A stretch of DNA of 64,000 nucleotides from an uncultured Pelagibacteraceae bacterium (lineage in GTDB: Bacteria > Pseudomonadota > Alphaproteobacteria > Pelagibacterales > Pelagibacteraceae), in NCBI GenBank assembly GCA_902552755.1, contig CACDHV010000002.1, positions 25,427 through 89,426 on the forward strand. The letters run 5' to 3'. The notes below the pieces were generated by a model. The model searched no databases, was not told where the DNA came from, and saw only the letters and a list, made by a program, of their open reading frames with translations. The position numbers and the translations under genes are program-made. Each line of letters starts with the position of its first letter. The stretch's first letter is position 1. Shown here in pieces: positions 39,656 to 51,716 of the stretch.

Positions 39656-40966
39656 TTAATTATTGAACTTGATGGGCTTTCCTGATGCTTCTCCAAGGAT
39701 TTTTCCATCTTTCATTTTAATCTCTCCATTTATGATTGTATAAACTGGGGTTCCCTTAAACTTATGTCCATCAAAAGGTGACCATCCACACTTACTCTCT
39801 ATTAGTTCATTTTTGATTTCGATAATTTTGTTCATATCCACAATTGTAAAGTCTGCATCATAGTTTTCCTTTATATGTCCCTTACCTATAATACCAAAAA
39901 TTTTTGCTGGATTTTCACAGACAAGATTCATAAGCTGAACTAAAGTTAATTTTCCGTCATTTACATGGTTCAGCATCACAGGTAATAAGGTCTGAACCCC
40001 TGGCATTCCTGAGGGGGTATCCGGATATTCTTTATCTTTATTTATCTTCAGATGTGGAGCGTGATCCGAACCGATAGTGTCATTATAATTATTTCTTACC
40101 GCATACCATAGTCTATCGTAATGACTTTTTTCTCTAATAGGTGGATTCATCTGGGCATAAGTTCCAAGTTTGTTGTAACAATCTGGAGCATACATCGTTA
40201 AATGTTGTGGAGTTATTTCAAAAGTTATGTCTCCCTTATTCTGAGATAAAAAATCAATCTCCTGTTTAGTAGTAATATGCAAAATATGAGCCTTTTTACC
40301 AAGTCTTTTTGCAATTTTTACAATCTTTCTAGTAGACGATATTGCACATTCTTCATCCCTCCAAATTGGATGGGAATGAACATTGCCTTTTTCTCTCAAT
40401 TTCTTTCTTAAATTTAAAATATCTTCATCTTCTGAATGAACTGCAACAATTTTAGATGTACTTTCAAATACCTTTTCTATGTCCTTTTCTTTATGAACTA
40501 ATAATGTTCCCGTGGAGGAGCCAGCAAACAATTTAACACCACAACATCCATCTAAACCTTTAAGGTCAGCTAATTCGCTTTGATTAGTTGGAGTTGCTCC
40601 AAAATAAAATGCATGATTACAATACATTCTATTTTTTGCTAAATCTATTTTTCTTTGAAATTCTGCTTTATTTGTAGTTGCAGGATTAGTATTTGGCATT
40701 TCAAATACTGAGGTTATACCTCCAACAATTGCTGCTCTACTTCCAGAAGCTAAATCCTCAGTGTCTGTTGAGCCTGGCTCTCTAAAATGCGTCTGAGTAT
40801 CAATACAACCAGGAAGAACAGTAAGTCCAGTTGCATCAATTGATTGACTTGAATCTTCATCTAACTTACCAATTTTTACAATCTTGCTGTTTTGGATACC
40901 TATATCAAGATCTTTGAGATCTTTATCAATATAACACTTTCCATTTTTGATTATTAGGTCTAACAT
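39656..40966 (-). CDS. pyrC: dihydroorotase / dihydropyrimidinase-like amidohydrolase
   Basis: VLPGCIDTQTHFREPGSTDTEDLASGSRAAIVGGITSVFEMPNT, GSDHAPH, GMPGVQTLLPVMLNHV. Confidence 0.82.
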   Translation of the reverse strand: MLDLIIKNGKCYIDKDLKDLDIGIQNSKIVKIGKLDEDSSQSIDATGLTVLPGCIDTQTHFREPGSTDTEDLASGSRAAIVGGITSVFEMPNTNPATTNKAEFQRKIDLAKNRMYCNHAFYFGATPTNQSELADLKGLDGCCGVKLFAGSSTGTLLVHKEKDIEKVFESTSKIVAVHSEDEDILNLRKKLREKGNVHSHPIWRDEECAISSTRKIVKIAKRLGKKAHILHITTKQEIDFLSQNKGDITFEITPQHLTMYAPDCYNKLGTYAQMNPPIREKSHYDRLWYAVRNNYNDTIGSDHAPHLKINKDKEYPDTPSGMPGVQTLLPVMLNHVNDGKLTLVQLMNLVCENPAKIFGIIGKGHIKENYDADFTIVDMNKIIEIKNELIESKCGWSPFDGHKFKGTPVYTIINGEIKMKDGKILGEASGKPIKFNN

Positions 40967-41008
40967 TTGTAAAAAAACTACTTATATCATTCATTACAGT
41001 ATTACAAT

Positions 41009-41899
41009 ATGAATAGAAATAATATTTACATCCTAGAGGATAGGGGTCTTATTTATATTAATGGAGATGATTCAAAAGAATTTCTACAAAATATAATTAC
41101 AAACAACATTGAAAATGTAACAGATGATAGAAGTTGTTTCTCAGCTCTCTTAACCCCGCAAGGCAAATATCTTTACGATTTCATAATTATTAAACATAAA
41201 TCAGGTTATTTTTTGGATTGCGAAAAGAAAATTATTGAAAATTTATATAAACAGTTAAATTTATACAAGCTTAGATCTAAAGTAGAAATTTTAAATCTAA
41301 GTAATGAGTTTGTTGTTGCAAATTTAACAAAGGAAAAATTTCTAGAATTAGAAAATTCTAAAGATGAGATGGGTTTTACTATAAAATTTAGAGAAGATCC
41401 TATTCTTTTAGATCCAAGATCTGATAAATTAGGAGCTAGATTAGTGATTAATTTAGAAAAATTGTATCTTTCTATAAAAAAATTGGGATTAAAAGTTTCT
41501 GATGTAAATGAATATTATAATTACAGTCATGAATTAGGAATTGCTCAAATTGATACGCATAATCTGCAAGATAAAATATTTGGAATTGAATGTAATTTTG
41601 AAGAACTAAATGGAATTGACTTTGGAAAAGGATGTTATGTAGGGCAAGAAAATACAGCTAGAATAAAACTTAAAGATAAACTTAATAAAAGACTATTTGC
41701 AATTAAAGTTTTAGATGGAAAAATCAATAGTGACGAAATTACTTCTGAAAATAAAATTTTAGGAAAGTTATTGATTAACAATAAAAATCCATTTGCTTTA
41801 ATGAAACTAGAAGAGAAAAGCTTTAATTTTGATAAAAATCTAAAGTGCGGTGATGCAAAAATAAAGGTGTTAAGACCAAGTTGGATAAAAATTATTTAA
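41009..41899 (+). CDS. ygfZ: YgfZ/GcvT-domain Fe-S cluster assembly protein
   Basis: GIDFGKGCYVGQENTARIKLKDKLNKRLF (K-G-C-Y-x-G-Q-E), LLTPQGKYLYDF. Confidence 0.88.
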   Translation: MNRNNIYILEDRGLIYINGDDSKEFLQNIITNNIENVTDDRSCFSALLTPQGKYLYDFIIIKHKSGYFLDCEKKIIENLYKQLNLYKLRSKVEILNLSNEFVVANLTKEKFLELENSKDEMGFTIKFREDPILLDPRSDKLGARLVINLEKLYLSIKKLGLKVSDVNEYYNYSHELGIAQIDTHNLQDKIFGIECNFEELNGIDFGKGCYVGQENTARIKLKDKLNKRLFAIKVLDGKINSDEITSENKILGKLLINNKNPFALMKLEEKSFNFDKNLKCGDAKIKVLRPSWIKII

Positions 41900-42263
41900 T
41901 AAATTTTGATAAATCTGGTTTGAAATAGTCTGGTCCTTTCATAACTTTTCCAAATTCATTATATATTGGTTTTCCATCTTTTCCCAATTTACTCATATTA
42001 GATTTTTGAACTTCATCAAAACATTTATCTAAATTAATACCAAAAGCATGACCTGCGCCATAAGTAACATACAAAATATCTGTTAATGCATCTGCAACTT
42101 CAGTTAAATTTTTTTCTGATATTGCTTGTTTAAGTTCCTCTAACTCTTCACTAATCAATGAAATTCTTAACGAATTGATTTTATCTGTGCTTAAACTTGA
42201 TGAATCTTTTACACCTTGATTAAAAGTTTTCATAAACACACCAACTTTTTCAAAATTTGTCAT
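41892..42263 (-). CDS. MazG/PRA-PH-like nucleotide pyrophosphohydrolase
   Basis: SLISEELEELKQAISEKNLTEVADALTDILYVTYGAGHAFGI metal-binding EEx.ExxxD pattern. Confidence 0.82.
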   Translation of the reverse strand: MTNFEKVGVFMKTFNQGVKDSSSLSTDKINSLRISLISEELEELKQAISEKNLTEVADALTDILYVTYGAGHAFGINLDKCFDEVQKSNMSKLGKDGKPIYNEFGKVMKGPDYFKPDLSKFIK

Positions 42264-42330
42264 TTTACTCCTATATGATTTTATTATTATTTAATGTATA
42301 AGTGTATAGATATACTCTCAAAACTAAAAT

Positions 42331-43719
42331 ATGAAATTCAGAAAAGAATTTGACAGCATTGGTTCTATAAATGTGCCTGTGGATAAGTATTGGGGTGCAT
42401 CCACACAAAGATCAAAAAAATACTTTGATATTGGAGATGTATTAGTCAAACTGAAGTTAATTAAATCCATAGCTATTATAAAAAAAGCAGCTGCTATTAC
42501 AAATTATAAAAGCAAAGATCTTAATTTAAAAATTTATAAATCAATTTTACGAGCTTCTAGCGAAGTTATTGCTGGAAAATTAGATAATCATTTCCCTCTT
42601 AAAGTTTGGCAAACTGGCTCTGGCACACAAACAAATATGAATGTGAATGAAGTTATTTCAAATCGAGCAATTGAAATACTTAAGGGAAAAAAGGGTACAA
42701 AAAAACCTGTCCATCCAAATGATCACGTTAATAAATCACAGTCAACGAATGATGTATTTCCCACAGCAATGCATATTGCAATAGCAATGGAAACTAGAGA
42801 AAAACTATTACCAAGCTTAGCGTTATTAAATAAAGAGTTAAAAAAAAAGGTAAGTGAATTTAATAAAATAGTCAAAATAGGTAGAACACACCTTCAGGAT
42901 GCTACACCTTTATCATTGGGTCAAGAATTTTCTGGCTACCAATCTCAACTAGATGAATGTATTAAAAGAATAAATGTTTCACTGAATGAAATTTATTATT
43001 TAGCACAAGGTGGGACAGCGGTAGGTACAGGTATCAATACCAAAAAAAATTTTGATAAGAAAATAGTAAATGAAATTAAAAAAATCACAAAGTTGCCTTT
43101 TAAGCCAGCTAAAAATAAGTTTGCTGCACTTGCGGCACATGATGCGATAGTAAATTATTCAGGCACATTAAATACAACTGCAGTATGTTTAATGAAAATA
43201 GCAAATGATATTAGGTTTTTAGGTTCAGGACCAAGAGCTGGATATGGAGAGTTGATATTACCAGAAAATGAACCTGGATCATCAATTATGCCTGGCAAAG
43301 TAAATCCAACTCAATGTGAAGCTGTCACAATGGTTTGTGTAAAAGTAATTGGTAATCACAATGGAATTACAATGGCTGGATCACATGGTCATTTTGAACT
43401 TAATGTTTTCAAGCCTTTGATAATTCATAATGTACTTCAGTCAATTCAAATTCTAGCAGATAGTACAAAAAGTTTTGCAAAATATTGTATCTCCGGACTG
43501 AAAGCTGACAAAAATAGAATAAAATATTTAGTAGATAACTCTTTAATGTTGGTGACTGCCTTATCTCCAAAAATTGGTTATGATAATGCTGCGAAAATTG
43601 CAAAGAATGCATTGAAAAATAAAACTACTCTTAAATTTGAAGCAATGAGATCAGGTCTTATTAATGAGAAGGAATATGATAAAATTGTTGATCCCAATAA
43701 AATGATTGAACCTGATTAA
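42331..43719 (+). CDS. fumC: fumarate hydratase class II
   Basis: [72 protein letters not shown]. Confidence 0.96.
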   Translation: MKFRKEFDSIGSINVPVDKYWGASTQRSKKYFDIGDVLVKLKLIKSIAIIKKAAAITNYKSKDLNLKIYKSILRASSEVIAGKLDNHFPLKVWQTGSGTQTNMNVNEVISNRAIEILKGKKGTKKPVHPNDHVNKSQSTNDVFPTAMHIAIAMETREKLLPSLALLNKELKKKVSEFNKIVKIGRTHLQDATPLSLGQEFSGYQSQLDECIKRINVSLNEIYYLAQGGTAVGTGINTKKNFDKKIVNEIKKITKLPFKPAKNKFAALAAHDAIVNYSGTLNTTAVCLMKIANDIRFLGSGPRAGYGELILPENEPGSSIMPGKVNPTQCEAVTMVCVKVIGNHNGITMAGSHGHFELNVFKPLIIHNVLQSIQILADSTKSFAKYCISGLKADKNRIKYLVDNSLMLVTALSPKIGYDNAAKIAKNALKNKTTLKFEAMRSGLINEKEYDKIVDPNKMIEPD

Positions 43720-45089
43720 GTATTTATAATATTCTTGACTAAAGATTTAAATTCTTGAGAATTTCTAATGTTAAACCTAGACTCACCACTGTTTTTATCT
43801 ACATATACTTTTTGATTAATTTTTATATCAAATATTGATACTAATCCGGTATTAATATTTTTATCCACTTTAAAATCGATTACATTTATACCCTCCACTT
43901 TATCTAATTTTACCTGAAATTTTCTAGCAAAATCTTTTTTATTTTTTATTAATAATGAGTTTGATGAATGAAATATTGCATCACCATTTTCTTCATTATA
44001 TTTTATTTCAGTTTCAATTTGGCCGATATCACCAATATTAAATATAACTTCATTTAATTTAACATTTTGTTGCGATATATTGAAACTTATATTACCATTT
44101 CTAATAAGTTCATGTTCAATGTTAGTCAGAAGGAATTTAATATTTCCATTTAAATTACCTAATAAATCAGGTTTTAAATTTAAAATAGAAAATATTAATT
44201 GATCAGCCAAAAAATTTAAATTTTGCTTATCCAATGAAATATTCGAATTGAGATAAAAGGGTGATAACTCTATTTTTGTGTCAAATTTAATATTATTATT
44301 ATTATCAGGAGACTTTAAAGTTATTAATTTATTTTTAAGCTCATAATCTATTTCAATATTTTGATTTAAGAAATTAATTGATGTGTAGCCTTTAAAGTCA
44401 GAACTACTATTATAGTATATCTGATTTTTAATTAAAATATTTGGCTCGTCAAAATCTACCTCTATTTTTGAATTCGTTTGAGAATTATATTTTTTTTTCC
44501 ATAATGATTTAAAATTTAAATCGAACAAATTTCCTTTAATATTTAATTTTTTAAAATCATCTTTTTTAGAAGTAATAAAATTAATTTTTTCTATTGGAGA
44601 TATAATTAAAGTCTCATCATTATCGTCTATTATAAATACTTTACTTTTTTTAATATAAAATGGTTTACTTTTACTTTTATGAAAATAATTTCTTAAAATA
44701 TTAAATTCTTTTTGTCTTAATAAAAAATTAGTATCTTGTATTTCAAATTTTTCAAAATCAACTTTTGATTTTGGATATAAACTATTAGATAATAAAAATA
44801 TCTTTAGATTCTTAATATCTACCAACATATCTTGGTCATTATTTTCATTAATTGATAATGATGAATCGCTAATTAACAAATGAGGTTTTGGAAGTAGTTG
44901 ATACTTTATGTCACCATTTATATTAAGGCTAATATCAAAATCAGAATAAAATTTACTTTCAATAATATTTTCTATGCTTTTATAATTAAATAAAACTGGT
45001 ATTGATAAATAGATGCTAAATGAAAAAAACAATGCAATTATTAGAAAAATGCCTTTTATAAATAATGATATTTTCTTAGTTTTGTTCAT
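43716..45089 (-). CDS. AsmA-like membrane-anchored protein
   Basis: N-terminal TM then ...[42 protein letters not shown], AsmA-like start; 457 aa beta-rich. Confidence 0.6.
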   Translation of the reverse strand: MNKTKKISLFIKGIFLIIALFFSFSIYLSIPVLFNYKSIENIIESKFYSDFDISLNINGDIKYQLLPKPHLLISDSSLSINENNDQDMLVDIKNLKIFLLSNSLYPKSKVDFEKFEIQDTNFLLRQKEFNILRNYFHKSKSKPFYIKKSKVFIIDDNDETLIISPIEKINFITSKKDDFKKLNIKGNLFDLNFKSLWKKKYNSQTNSKIEVDFDEPNILIKNQIYYNSSSDFKGYTSINFLNQNIEIDYELKNKLITLKSPDNNNNIKFDTKIELSPFYLNSNISLDKQNLNFLADQLIFSILNLKPDLLGNLNGNIKFLLTNIEHELIRNGNISFNISQQNVKLNEVIFNIGDIGQIETEIKYNEENGDAIFHSSNSLLIKNKKDFARKFQVKLDKVEGINVIDFKVDKNINTGLVSIFDIKINQKVYVDKNSGESRFNIRNSQEFKSLVKNIINT

Positions 45090-45125
45090 TAATTTAATAT
45101 CGCTTAAATCTCAAAAAAATAAACG

Positions 45126-47153
45126 ATGAATTTAGATTATTTAACAAATCTTAATGAAAGTCAGGAAGAGGCGGTTCTACATTTAAACGGACCTCTTTTG
45201 ATCGTTGCTGGAGCAGGGTCTGGCAAAACTAGAGTTCTTACTTCACGTATTGCACATATTGTTAAAAAACATAAGGCTTTTCCTAATCAAGTCTTGGCAG
45301 TGACATTCACAAATAAAGCAGCAAAAGAAATGCAATTAAGGGTCTCTAAATTCTTAAGAAAAGAGGCAACAGGACTTCCTTGGTTAGGTACTTTTCACTC
45401 AATTAGTGCAAAAATATTAAGAAAACATGCGGAAGCAGCTGGGTTAAAATCAAATTTTTCAATTATTGATCAAGATGATCAGGTAAGATTAGTAAAAAAT
45501 ATCTGCAAATCTCAAAACATAGATACAAAAAAAATATCTCCAAAATATATTTTAGCAGTTATAGATAAATGGAAAAATAAAGGTTTTTACCCTGACGAAG
45601 TTGTACTCAAACGTAAAGACATATTGGAAAAAAGTTTTATTGAGATATATAAAATTTATCAACAAAAATTATTAGATTTAAATGCTGCTGATTTCAGTGA
45701 TCTAATACTTCACACTGTTAAAATTTTTGAAAGACATAGAGATATATCAAAAATGTATTCAAAAAAATTTAAATATATTTTAGTCGATGAATATCAAGAT
45801 ACAAACTTTATTCAAAGTGAATGGTTAAAATATTTAGCGGAACATAATCAAAATATTTGCTGTGTAGGAGATGATGATCAGTCAATATATAGTTGGAGAG
45901 GTGCAGAAATTAAAAATTTTCTTCAATTTGAAAGTGTTTATGAAAATACAAAAATAATAAGATTAGAAAAAAATTATAGATCCACTCAAAATATTTTAAA
46001 TGTAGCATCAAATATTATTGAAAATAACCGAAATAGAGTGGGAAAAAAACTTTTTACAGACCAAGAAGATGGTGAACTTGTGACTTTAAACTGTTTTAGA
46101 AATGTAAAAGATGAAGCAACTGAAATTGGTTCTAATATTGAAGATTTTAAAAATAAATTTTCATATAATGAAGTTGCAATTCTTGTAAGAGCTATTTTTC
46201 AAACCAGAGAATTTGAAGAAAGATTTTTAAAAATTGGTGTTCCATACAGAATTATTGGTGGTATTAAATTTTATGAAAGAGCTGAAGTAAAAGATTGTGT
46301 TGCCTACTTAAAAACAGTTTTTCAACCTCAGGATGACTTAGCATTTGAAAGAATTTTAAACGTCCCAAAAAGATCTATTGGGGATACTACTGTGAAAGCT
46401 ATTAATAATTTTGCAAAATTAAATAAATGCTCACTAGAAGTAGCCTCAAAACATTTAATCGAACAAAACAAAATTAAACCTAAAACAAAATTAGGTTTAA
46501 ATTCTCTTTTAAATCTTTTAGCTAAATGGAGAAATGACTTAAACGGAAAAATGAATCATAACAAGTTACTACAAACAATTCTTGATGAATCTGGATATAG
46601 TGAAATGTTAAAAAATAAGAAAGACTTAGAAAATGAAAATAGGTTAGAAAATATAAAAGAATTATTAAATGCGATGAAAGAATTTGATAATTTGGAGAGT
46701 TTTTTAGAACATGTTGCCCTTGCAACATCATTAGATCAGGATTGGCAAAGTGAAAAGGTAAATTTAATGACAATACACGCATCTAAGGGACTTGAATTTG
46801 ATGTGGTATTCTTGCCTGGTTGGGAGGAAGGTTTATTTCCTCATCAGAAAAGCATTGAGGAAAAAGGCGAAAGTGGATTAGAGGAAGAAAGAAGATTAGC
46901 CTACGTAGCAATTACAAGAGCAAAAAAACTTGCAAAAATATCATTTTCTATGAACAGGTTTTATCAAGGGGATTGGATTGACAGTATGGCTTCAAGGTTT
47001 GTGGATGAACTTCCGGATGAATATATTAAAAAAAATAATAATTTTATAGATGAAAAAGAAGAAGATTTTGAATTTAACCAAGATATAGATTTTGATAGTG
47101 ATAGCGAAATAAGAAGTCCAGGTTGGATACGTTATCAAAAGAAATTAAAATGA
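45126..47153 (+). CDS. uvrD: UvrD/PcrA-type ATP-dependent DNA helicase
   Basis: LNESQEEAVLHLNGPLLIVAGAGSGKTRVLTSRIAHI, DEYQDTNFIQ, GDDDQSIYSWRGAE, TIHASKGLEFDVVFLPGWEEGLFPH. Confidence 0.95.
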   Translation: MNLDYLTNLNESQEEAVLHLNGPLLIVAGAGSGKTRVLTSRIAHIVKKHKAFPNQVLAVTFTNKAAKEMQLRVSKFLRKEATGLPWLGTFHSISAKILRKHAEAAGLKSNFSIIDQDDQVRLVKNICKSQNIDTKKISPKYILAVIDKWKNKGFYPDEVVLKRKDILEKSFIEIYKIYQQKLLDLNAADFSDLILHTVKIFERHRDISKMYSKKFKYILVDEYQDTNFIQSEWLKYLAEHNQNICCVGDDDQSIYSWRGAEIKNFLQFESVYENTKIIRLEKNYRSTQNILNVASNIIENNRNRVGKKLFTDQEDGELVTLNCFRNVKDEATEIGSNIEDFKNKFSYNEVAILVRAIFQTREFEERFLKIGVPYRIIGGIKFYERAEVKDCVAYLKTVFQPQDDLAFERILNVPKRSIGDTTVKAINNFAKLNKCSLEVASKHLIEQNKIKPKTKLGLNSLLNLLAKWRNDLNGKMNHNKLLQTILDESGYSEMLKNKKDLENENRLENIKELLNAMKEFDNLESFLEHVALATSLDQDWQSEKVNLMTIHASKGLEFDVVFLPGWEEGLFPHQKSIEEKGESGLEEERRLAYVAITRAKKLAKISFSMNRFYQGDWIDSMASRFVDELPDEYIKKNNNFIDEKEEDFEFNQDIDFDSDSEIRSPGWIRYQKKLK

Positions 47154-48829
47154 GTGATAAAATAAATAATATTATTTCATCAAATAATTTAGATGGATAT
47201 ATTTTGCCAAAAAATGATAATTATTTCACTGAGTATTCTAAAATAAATAATCTAAAATTAATTACAAATTTTTCTGGATCAGCAGGGTTTGCTATTTTTT
47301 TAAAAGATAAAAAATATTTATTTGTTGATGGAAGATATACTATTCAAGCAGAAAAAGAGGTTGGAAAAAAATTTGAAATTTGTGAAATTCCTTATGTGTG
47401 GCCTAAAGATATTTTGGAGAAAAAATTTAAAATTGGATTCGATCCAGATCTTTTTACTTGGGAAACTTTAAATAAATATTTTGGGTATAATTACAACTTA
47501 GTTCCTTTAAATTTTAAATTTAAAAGAAAAAGTAATACAAAAGTTAATTATCCATTTTTTAGTATCAAAACATCAACAGCAGGTGAAAGTGTAAATCAAA
47601 AAATAAATCGATTAATTGAAATAATGAAAAAAAAGAAAATTGATTATAATTTTATAAGCTCAGGTGAGAATATTTGCTGGCTTCTGAACATAAGGGGAAA
47701 AGATCTCCCAAATTCACCGATTGCAAATTGTAAAATGATATTGACGAAAGATAAAAAAATTTATTTTTTTTCAAGTCAAGATAAGATAAAAAAAATAAAA
47801 TTAAGTCATAAAAAATTAAAAATACAATTTTCAAAAGAAGACAATATTTTTAAATGCTTAATAAATCTTAAAAGTGGAAACTTTTGTATTGATGATAAAA
47901 CTTGTTCAGTATTTGAAGAAAGCTTAATCAGCTATAAATTTAAAATTGTCAGTAAAAAAGACCCTCTTTACAATTTAAAATCTTTAAAAAATAAAATTGA
48001 GATTAACAATATGGTTAATGCACATATAGAAGATGGAGTTGCTTTAACAAAATTTTTATATTGGATTAAAAATCTTAAAATAAATAACCTTACAGAGAAA
48101 AAAATTGAGAGGAAATTAGAGAGTTTTAGAAAAAGAAGCAAAAATTATTTATACCCAAGCTTTGATACAATAGCAGGATCTGGACCAAATGGAGCAATTA
48201 TACATTATAGATCTGATAAACTTTCTAACAGAAAGTTAAAGAATGATGATTTGCTATTACTTGATTCTGGCGGTCAATATAAATGGGGCACAACAGATGT
48301 AACAAGGACAATATGTTTTTCTAAAGTATCAAATAGAGTGAAGAATATATTCACAAGAGTTTTGAAAGGTCATATTGCTGTAGCCTTATCAAATATAAAA
48401 AAACTAAGAAATGGACATAATATTGATAAAATAGCAAGAAAAAGCCTTAATTCTATTGGTCTTGATTATCGTCATGGCACTGGTCACGGAGTTGGAGCAT
48501 TTCTTAATGTTCACGAAGGACCACAGGGAATATCAAAAAATAACTTTGTTAAATTAAAAGAAGGAATGGTTTTAAGCAATGAACCTGGTTTTTATAAAAA
48601 AAATGATTTTGGAATAAGAATTGAAAATTTAGTTTTTATCAAAAAAGTCAGATCTAAGCTTTTATTTGAAAATCTAACAATGGCACCAATTGATACAGAC
48701 TTGATCAATCTTAAAATGCTAAATAGAGAGGAAAAGAAATATTTATTCAAGTATCATTTTGATGTTTACAATAATATTTCACCATTTTTAAATAAAAATG
48801 AAAAAAAATGGTTAGCTAGCCTAATCTAG
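47150..48829 (+). CDS. pepP: Xaa-Pro aminopeptidase (M24B)
   Basis: LLLDSGGQYKWGTTDVTRTI, YRHGTGHGVGAFLNVHEGPQGI, EGMVLSNEPGFYK. Start reset to MSDKIN at 47150, overlapping the uvrD stop. Confidence 0.88.
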   Translation: MSDKINNIISSNNLDGYILPKNDNYFTEYSKINNLKLITNFSGSAGFAIFLKDKKYLFVDGRYTIQAEKEVGKKFEICEIPYVWPKDILEKKFKIGFDPDLFTWETLNKYFGYNYNLVPLNFKFKRKSNTKVNYPFFSIKTSTAGESVNQKINRLIEIMKKKKIDYNFISSGENICWLLNIRGKDLPNSPIANCKMILTKDKKIYFFSSQDKIKKIKLSHKKLKIQFSKEDNIFKCLINLKSGNFCIDDKTCSVFEESLISYKFKIVSKKDPLYNLKSLKNKIEINNMVNAHIEDGVALTKFLYWIKNLKINNLTEKKIERKLESFRKRSKNYLYPSFDTIAGSGPNGAIIHYRSDKLSNRKLKNDDLLLLDSGGQYKWGTTDVTRTICFSKVSNRVKNIFTRVLKGHIAVALSNIKKLRNGHNIDKIARKSLNSIGLDYRHGTGHGVGAFLNVHEGPQGISKNNFVKLKEGMVLSNEPGFYKKNDFGIRIENLVFIKKVRSKLLFENLTMAPIDTDLINLKMLNREEKKYLFKYHFDVYNNISPFLNKNEKKWLASLI

Positions 48830-50833
48830 TAAATTTAACCAATCTTTTTGAGATAAAATTTTTATTCCCAATTCTTTAGCTTGTTGGACTTTTCGTGTAG
48901 TAGGCTTTTCACCTGTTATTAAATATTTTAATTTTTTATTAACAGAGCTTACAACAGATCCTGAATTTTCTTCTATCAAAGATTTTGCTTCAGCTCTACT
49001 CATATTTTCCAATTTTCCAGTAAACATAAATGTATTATTTAATAATTTGCCGTCTTTATTTACTTTTAGATCAGTAATATTTAATAGTGAAGATAACTTT
49101 TCAACTATTCTATAATTTGACTTATTTTCAAAAAATTTTTTTAAGGAGTAAATTTGAGTTTCTCCAATTCCATCTATATTTAAAAATTCATTTAATTTTT
49201 TATTTTTAACAAAATTTAAAAAAATTGTTATCGACTTTGTATATTCTGCTAAAAGCTTAGCATTTTCAATACCGATATGTCTAATACCTAAAGAATAAAG
49301 AAATCTATCCAAAGGAACGTTTCTTGATTGATCTATTGAATATTTTAAATTTGAAACTGAGAGATCTCCCCAGCCCTCTAAATCTGATATTTTATTATAA
49401 TCTAAATTATATATATCTTGTGGGAATCTAATTAAATTAAGATTCCAAAAATTTTCTACAACCTTTTTTCCAAGTCCATCAATATTAATGGCTTCTTTTG
49501 ATATGAAATGTTTAATTTTTTCAATTGCAATTTTTTCACAATCATAGCCTTCATTTGTACATCTTCTTACGGCATCATGTTTTTTTGTTGTTTTATTAAA
49601 TTCTTTTATTGTTTCTGAGCCGCAAGAAGGGCAATTATTAGGAAAAATAAATTTTTTTGATTTTTTAACTCTTTTTTTTAAATCTACTAAAATTACATGT
49701 GGTATTACATCGCCCGCTCTCTCTATTTTTACAGTATCACCTACTCTTATGTCTTTTCTATTTATTTCATCTTCATTATGTAGAGTTGCATTCGAGACTA
49801 CAACACCCCCGATGTTAACTGGTTTTATGCGCGCTACAGGAGTTAATGCACCTGTTCTTCCAACTTGGATATTTATATCCTCAATTTGAGAATATGCACT
49901 ATCAGCTGAAAATTTATGTGCTATAGCCCATCTTGGAGAACTAGCAGTAAAACCTAATCTTTTTTGAAGATCAAGACTGTTAATTTTATAAACTAGGCCG
50001 TCAACATCATATTCTAAATCAAATCTATCTTTTTCAAAATTTTTGTGAAAATTTTCTAAATCATTAATAGTTTTTAAAACTTTATTGTGCTCGCTTGTTT
50101 TAAATCCCCATTTTTTTAATGATTTTAAAAATTCTGATTGTTTCTTTATTATTTTGCTTTCAAAATAGCCGTAGGTGTAGGCTATAAAATTAAGTGGAAT
50201 TTTTTTAGTTTGTTCAGAATTTTTTTGTCTTAATGAGCCTGAAGCTGCATTTCTTGGATTGGCAAAATTATTTTTTAAACTACTAAAATCACTTTTTTTT
50301 ATAAATACCTCACCTCTAATATCAATATCTCTTGGAAAGTCTTTATAAGTTATTTTTTGAGGTATATCAGAAATAGTTTTTAAATTTTCAGTAATTACCT
50401 CTCCTATCATACCATCTCCTCGGGATGCTCCTAAAACTAACAACCCATCTTTGTATGTTAGAGAAGCAGATATACCATCTATTTTTGGCTCAACGCTGTA
50501 TTCAACGTCGATTTTTTTATTTAAATAATTAAAAATTCTTTTTTCAAAATTTTCTAAGTCTTCTAAATCAAAAGCATTTGATAAAGAGAGCATTTTGACT
50601 CTATGGCTAGATTTAATGAAATTTTTAGATGGGGCAAATCCTAATGAAGAAGATGGTGAGGCGTTACTTGTTAGATAAGAATGTTTTTTTTCTAGATTTA
50701 GTATTTCTCTTTTAATTTCATCATATTCCTTATCTGATATTTTGGGAGAGCTTTGATCAAAATAAAGCTCATTGTGTTTTCTTAATTCACGAATTTTTTT
50801 ATTATAATATTTTTTAATATCATTTTCTTTCAT
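48821..50833 (-). CDS. ligA: NAD-dependent DNA ligase
   Basis: VEPKIDGISASLTYKDG, NPRNAASGSLRQ, VQVGRTGALTPVARIKPV-like region, CPSCGS, C-terminal BRCT. Confidence 0.96.
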   Translation of the reverse strand: MKENDIKKYYNKKIRELRKHNELYFDQSSPKISDKEYDEIKREILNLEKKHSYLTSNASPSSSLGFAPSKNFIKSSHRVKMLSLSNAFDLEDLENFEKRIFNYLNKKIDVEYSVEPKIDGISASLTYKDGLLVLGASRGDGMIGEVITENLKTISDIPQKITYKDFPRDIDIRGEVFIKKSDFSSLKNNFANPRNAASGSLRQKNSEQTKKIPLNFIAYTYGYFESKIIKKQSEFLKSLKKWGFKTSEHNKVLKTINDLENFHKNFEKDRFDLEYDVDGLVYKINSLDLQKRLGFTASSPRWAIAHKFSADSAYSQIEDINIQVGRTGALTPVARIKPVNIGGVVVSNATLHNEDEINRKDIRVGDTVKIERAGDVIPHVILVDLKKRVKKSKKFIFPNNCPSCGSETIKEFNKTTKKHDAVRRCTNEGYDCEKIAIEKIKHFISKEAINIDGLGKKVVENFWNLNLIRFPQDIYNLDYNKISDLEGWGDLSVSNLKYSIDQSRNVPLDRFLYSLGIRHIGIENAKLLAEYTKSITIFLNFVKNKKLNEFLNIDGIGETQIYSLKKFFENKSNYRIVEKLSSLLNITDLKVNKDGKLLNNTFMFTGKLENMSRAEAKSLIEENSGSVVSSVNKKLKYLITGEKPTTRKVQQAKELGIKILSQKDWLNLLD

Positions 50834-50838
50834 TTTTT

Positions 50839-51678
50839 TTAGTCAAATAATCCTTTAATTTTTTTAAGCAAAGAATTTTGTTTTTTAAGGTCTTTATTTA
50901 TTTCTTTTATTTCGTAATTTTTATCAAGAATTTTATAAGATCTTTCATACCATTCACTTGACTGATAATTATATCCAAGTAAAGCAGTATATTTCTTTGC
51001 TTCATCCAATAAACCTATTTTATAATTTAATTCAACTAGTCTATATAAAGCTTCTTCAACAAATATAGTTGTATCATACTCATTTACAATTTTTTTATAT
51101 CTATTCATTGCTGGTATCCATTTTTCTCTTTCTAAATAATAATTAGCAAGATATAGCTCCTTAGAAGCTAATATCTCCTCGATTAATTCAAGTTTAAACT
51201 TTGAGTCTTCTGCGAAATCAGTATTTGGAAATTCTTCAACCAATAAGATAAAATATTCTTTGGCTTTAATGATTTCACCTAAGTCTTTTTTCTCATCGAC
51301 TATAAGATTGTAATGACAAATCGCTAACAAATAATAAGCATAATCAGTGTTAGGATGGTTTTTGTATTTATCCAAAAATCTCTCAATTTCAATAATTGCG
51401 TCGGTAAAATACATTTGTGAATAGTAAGAATATGCCGCCATTAGAATTGATCTGGGAGCCCAGATGGATTGGGGATATAAAAGTTCAACTTCGTTAAATT
51501 TTTTAGCAGCAAAGAATACATCCCCATTATTAAATTCTTTTAATCCTTCTTTATAAGCATCAATCATTTGCATCTCCAAAACATTTTCTTTAATTAAAGA
51601 GACTTTTTCTTCTTTTTCAGCACAGGAAATTAAACTTAAGATAATAAATATACTTAAAAAAAAGTTATGAAATTTCAT
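50839..51678 (-). CDS. bamD: outer membrane assembly lipoprotein BamD
   Basis: Lipobox LISCAEK; YKEGLKEFNNGDVFFAAKKFNEVELLYPQSIWAPRSILMAAYSYY TPR pattern. Confidence 0.92.
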   Translation of the reverse strand: MKFHNFFLSIFIILSLISCAEKEEKVSLIKENVLEMQMIDAYKEGLKEFNNGDVFFAAKKFNEVELLYPQSIWAPRSILMAAYSYYSQMYFTDAIIEIERFLDKYKNHPNTDYAYYLLAICHYNLIVDEKKDLGEIIKAKEYFILLVEEFPNTDFAEDSKFKLELIEEILASKELYLANYYLEREKWIPAMNRYKKIVNEYDTTIFVEEALYRLVELNYKIGLLDEAKKYTALLGYNYQSSEWYERSYKILDKNYEIKEINKDLKKQNSLLKKIKGLFD

Positions 51679-51716
51679 TTATAAATTTTAGCAGAATATT
51701 TTTAAAATTCTAATTT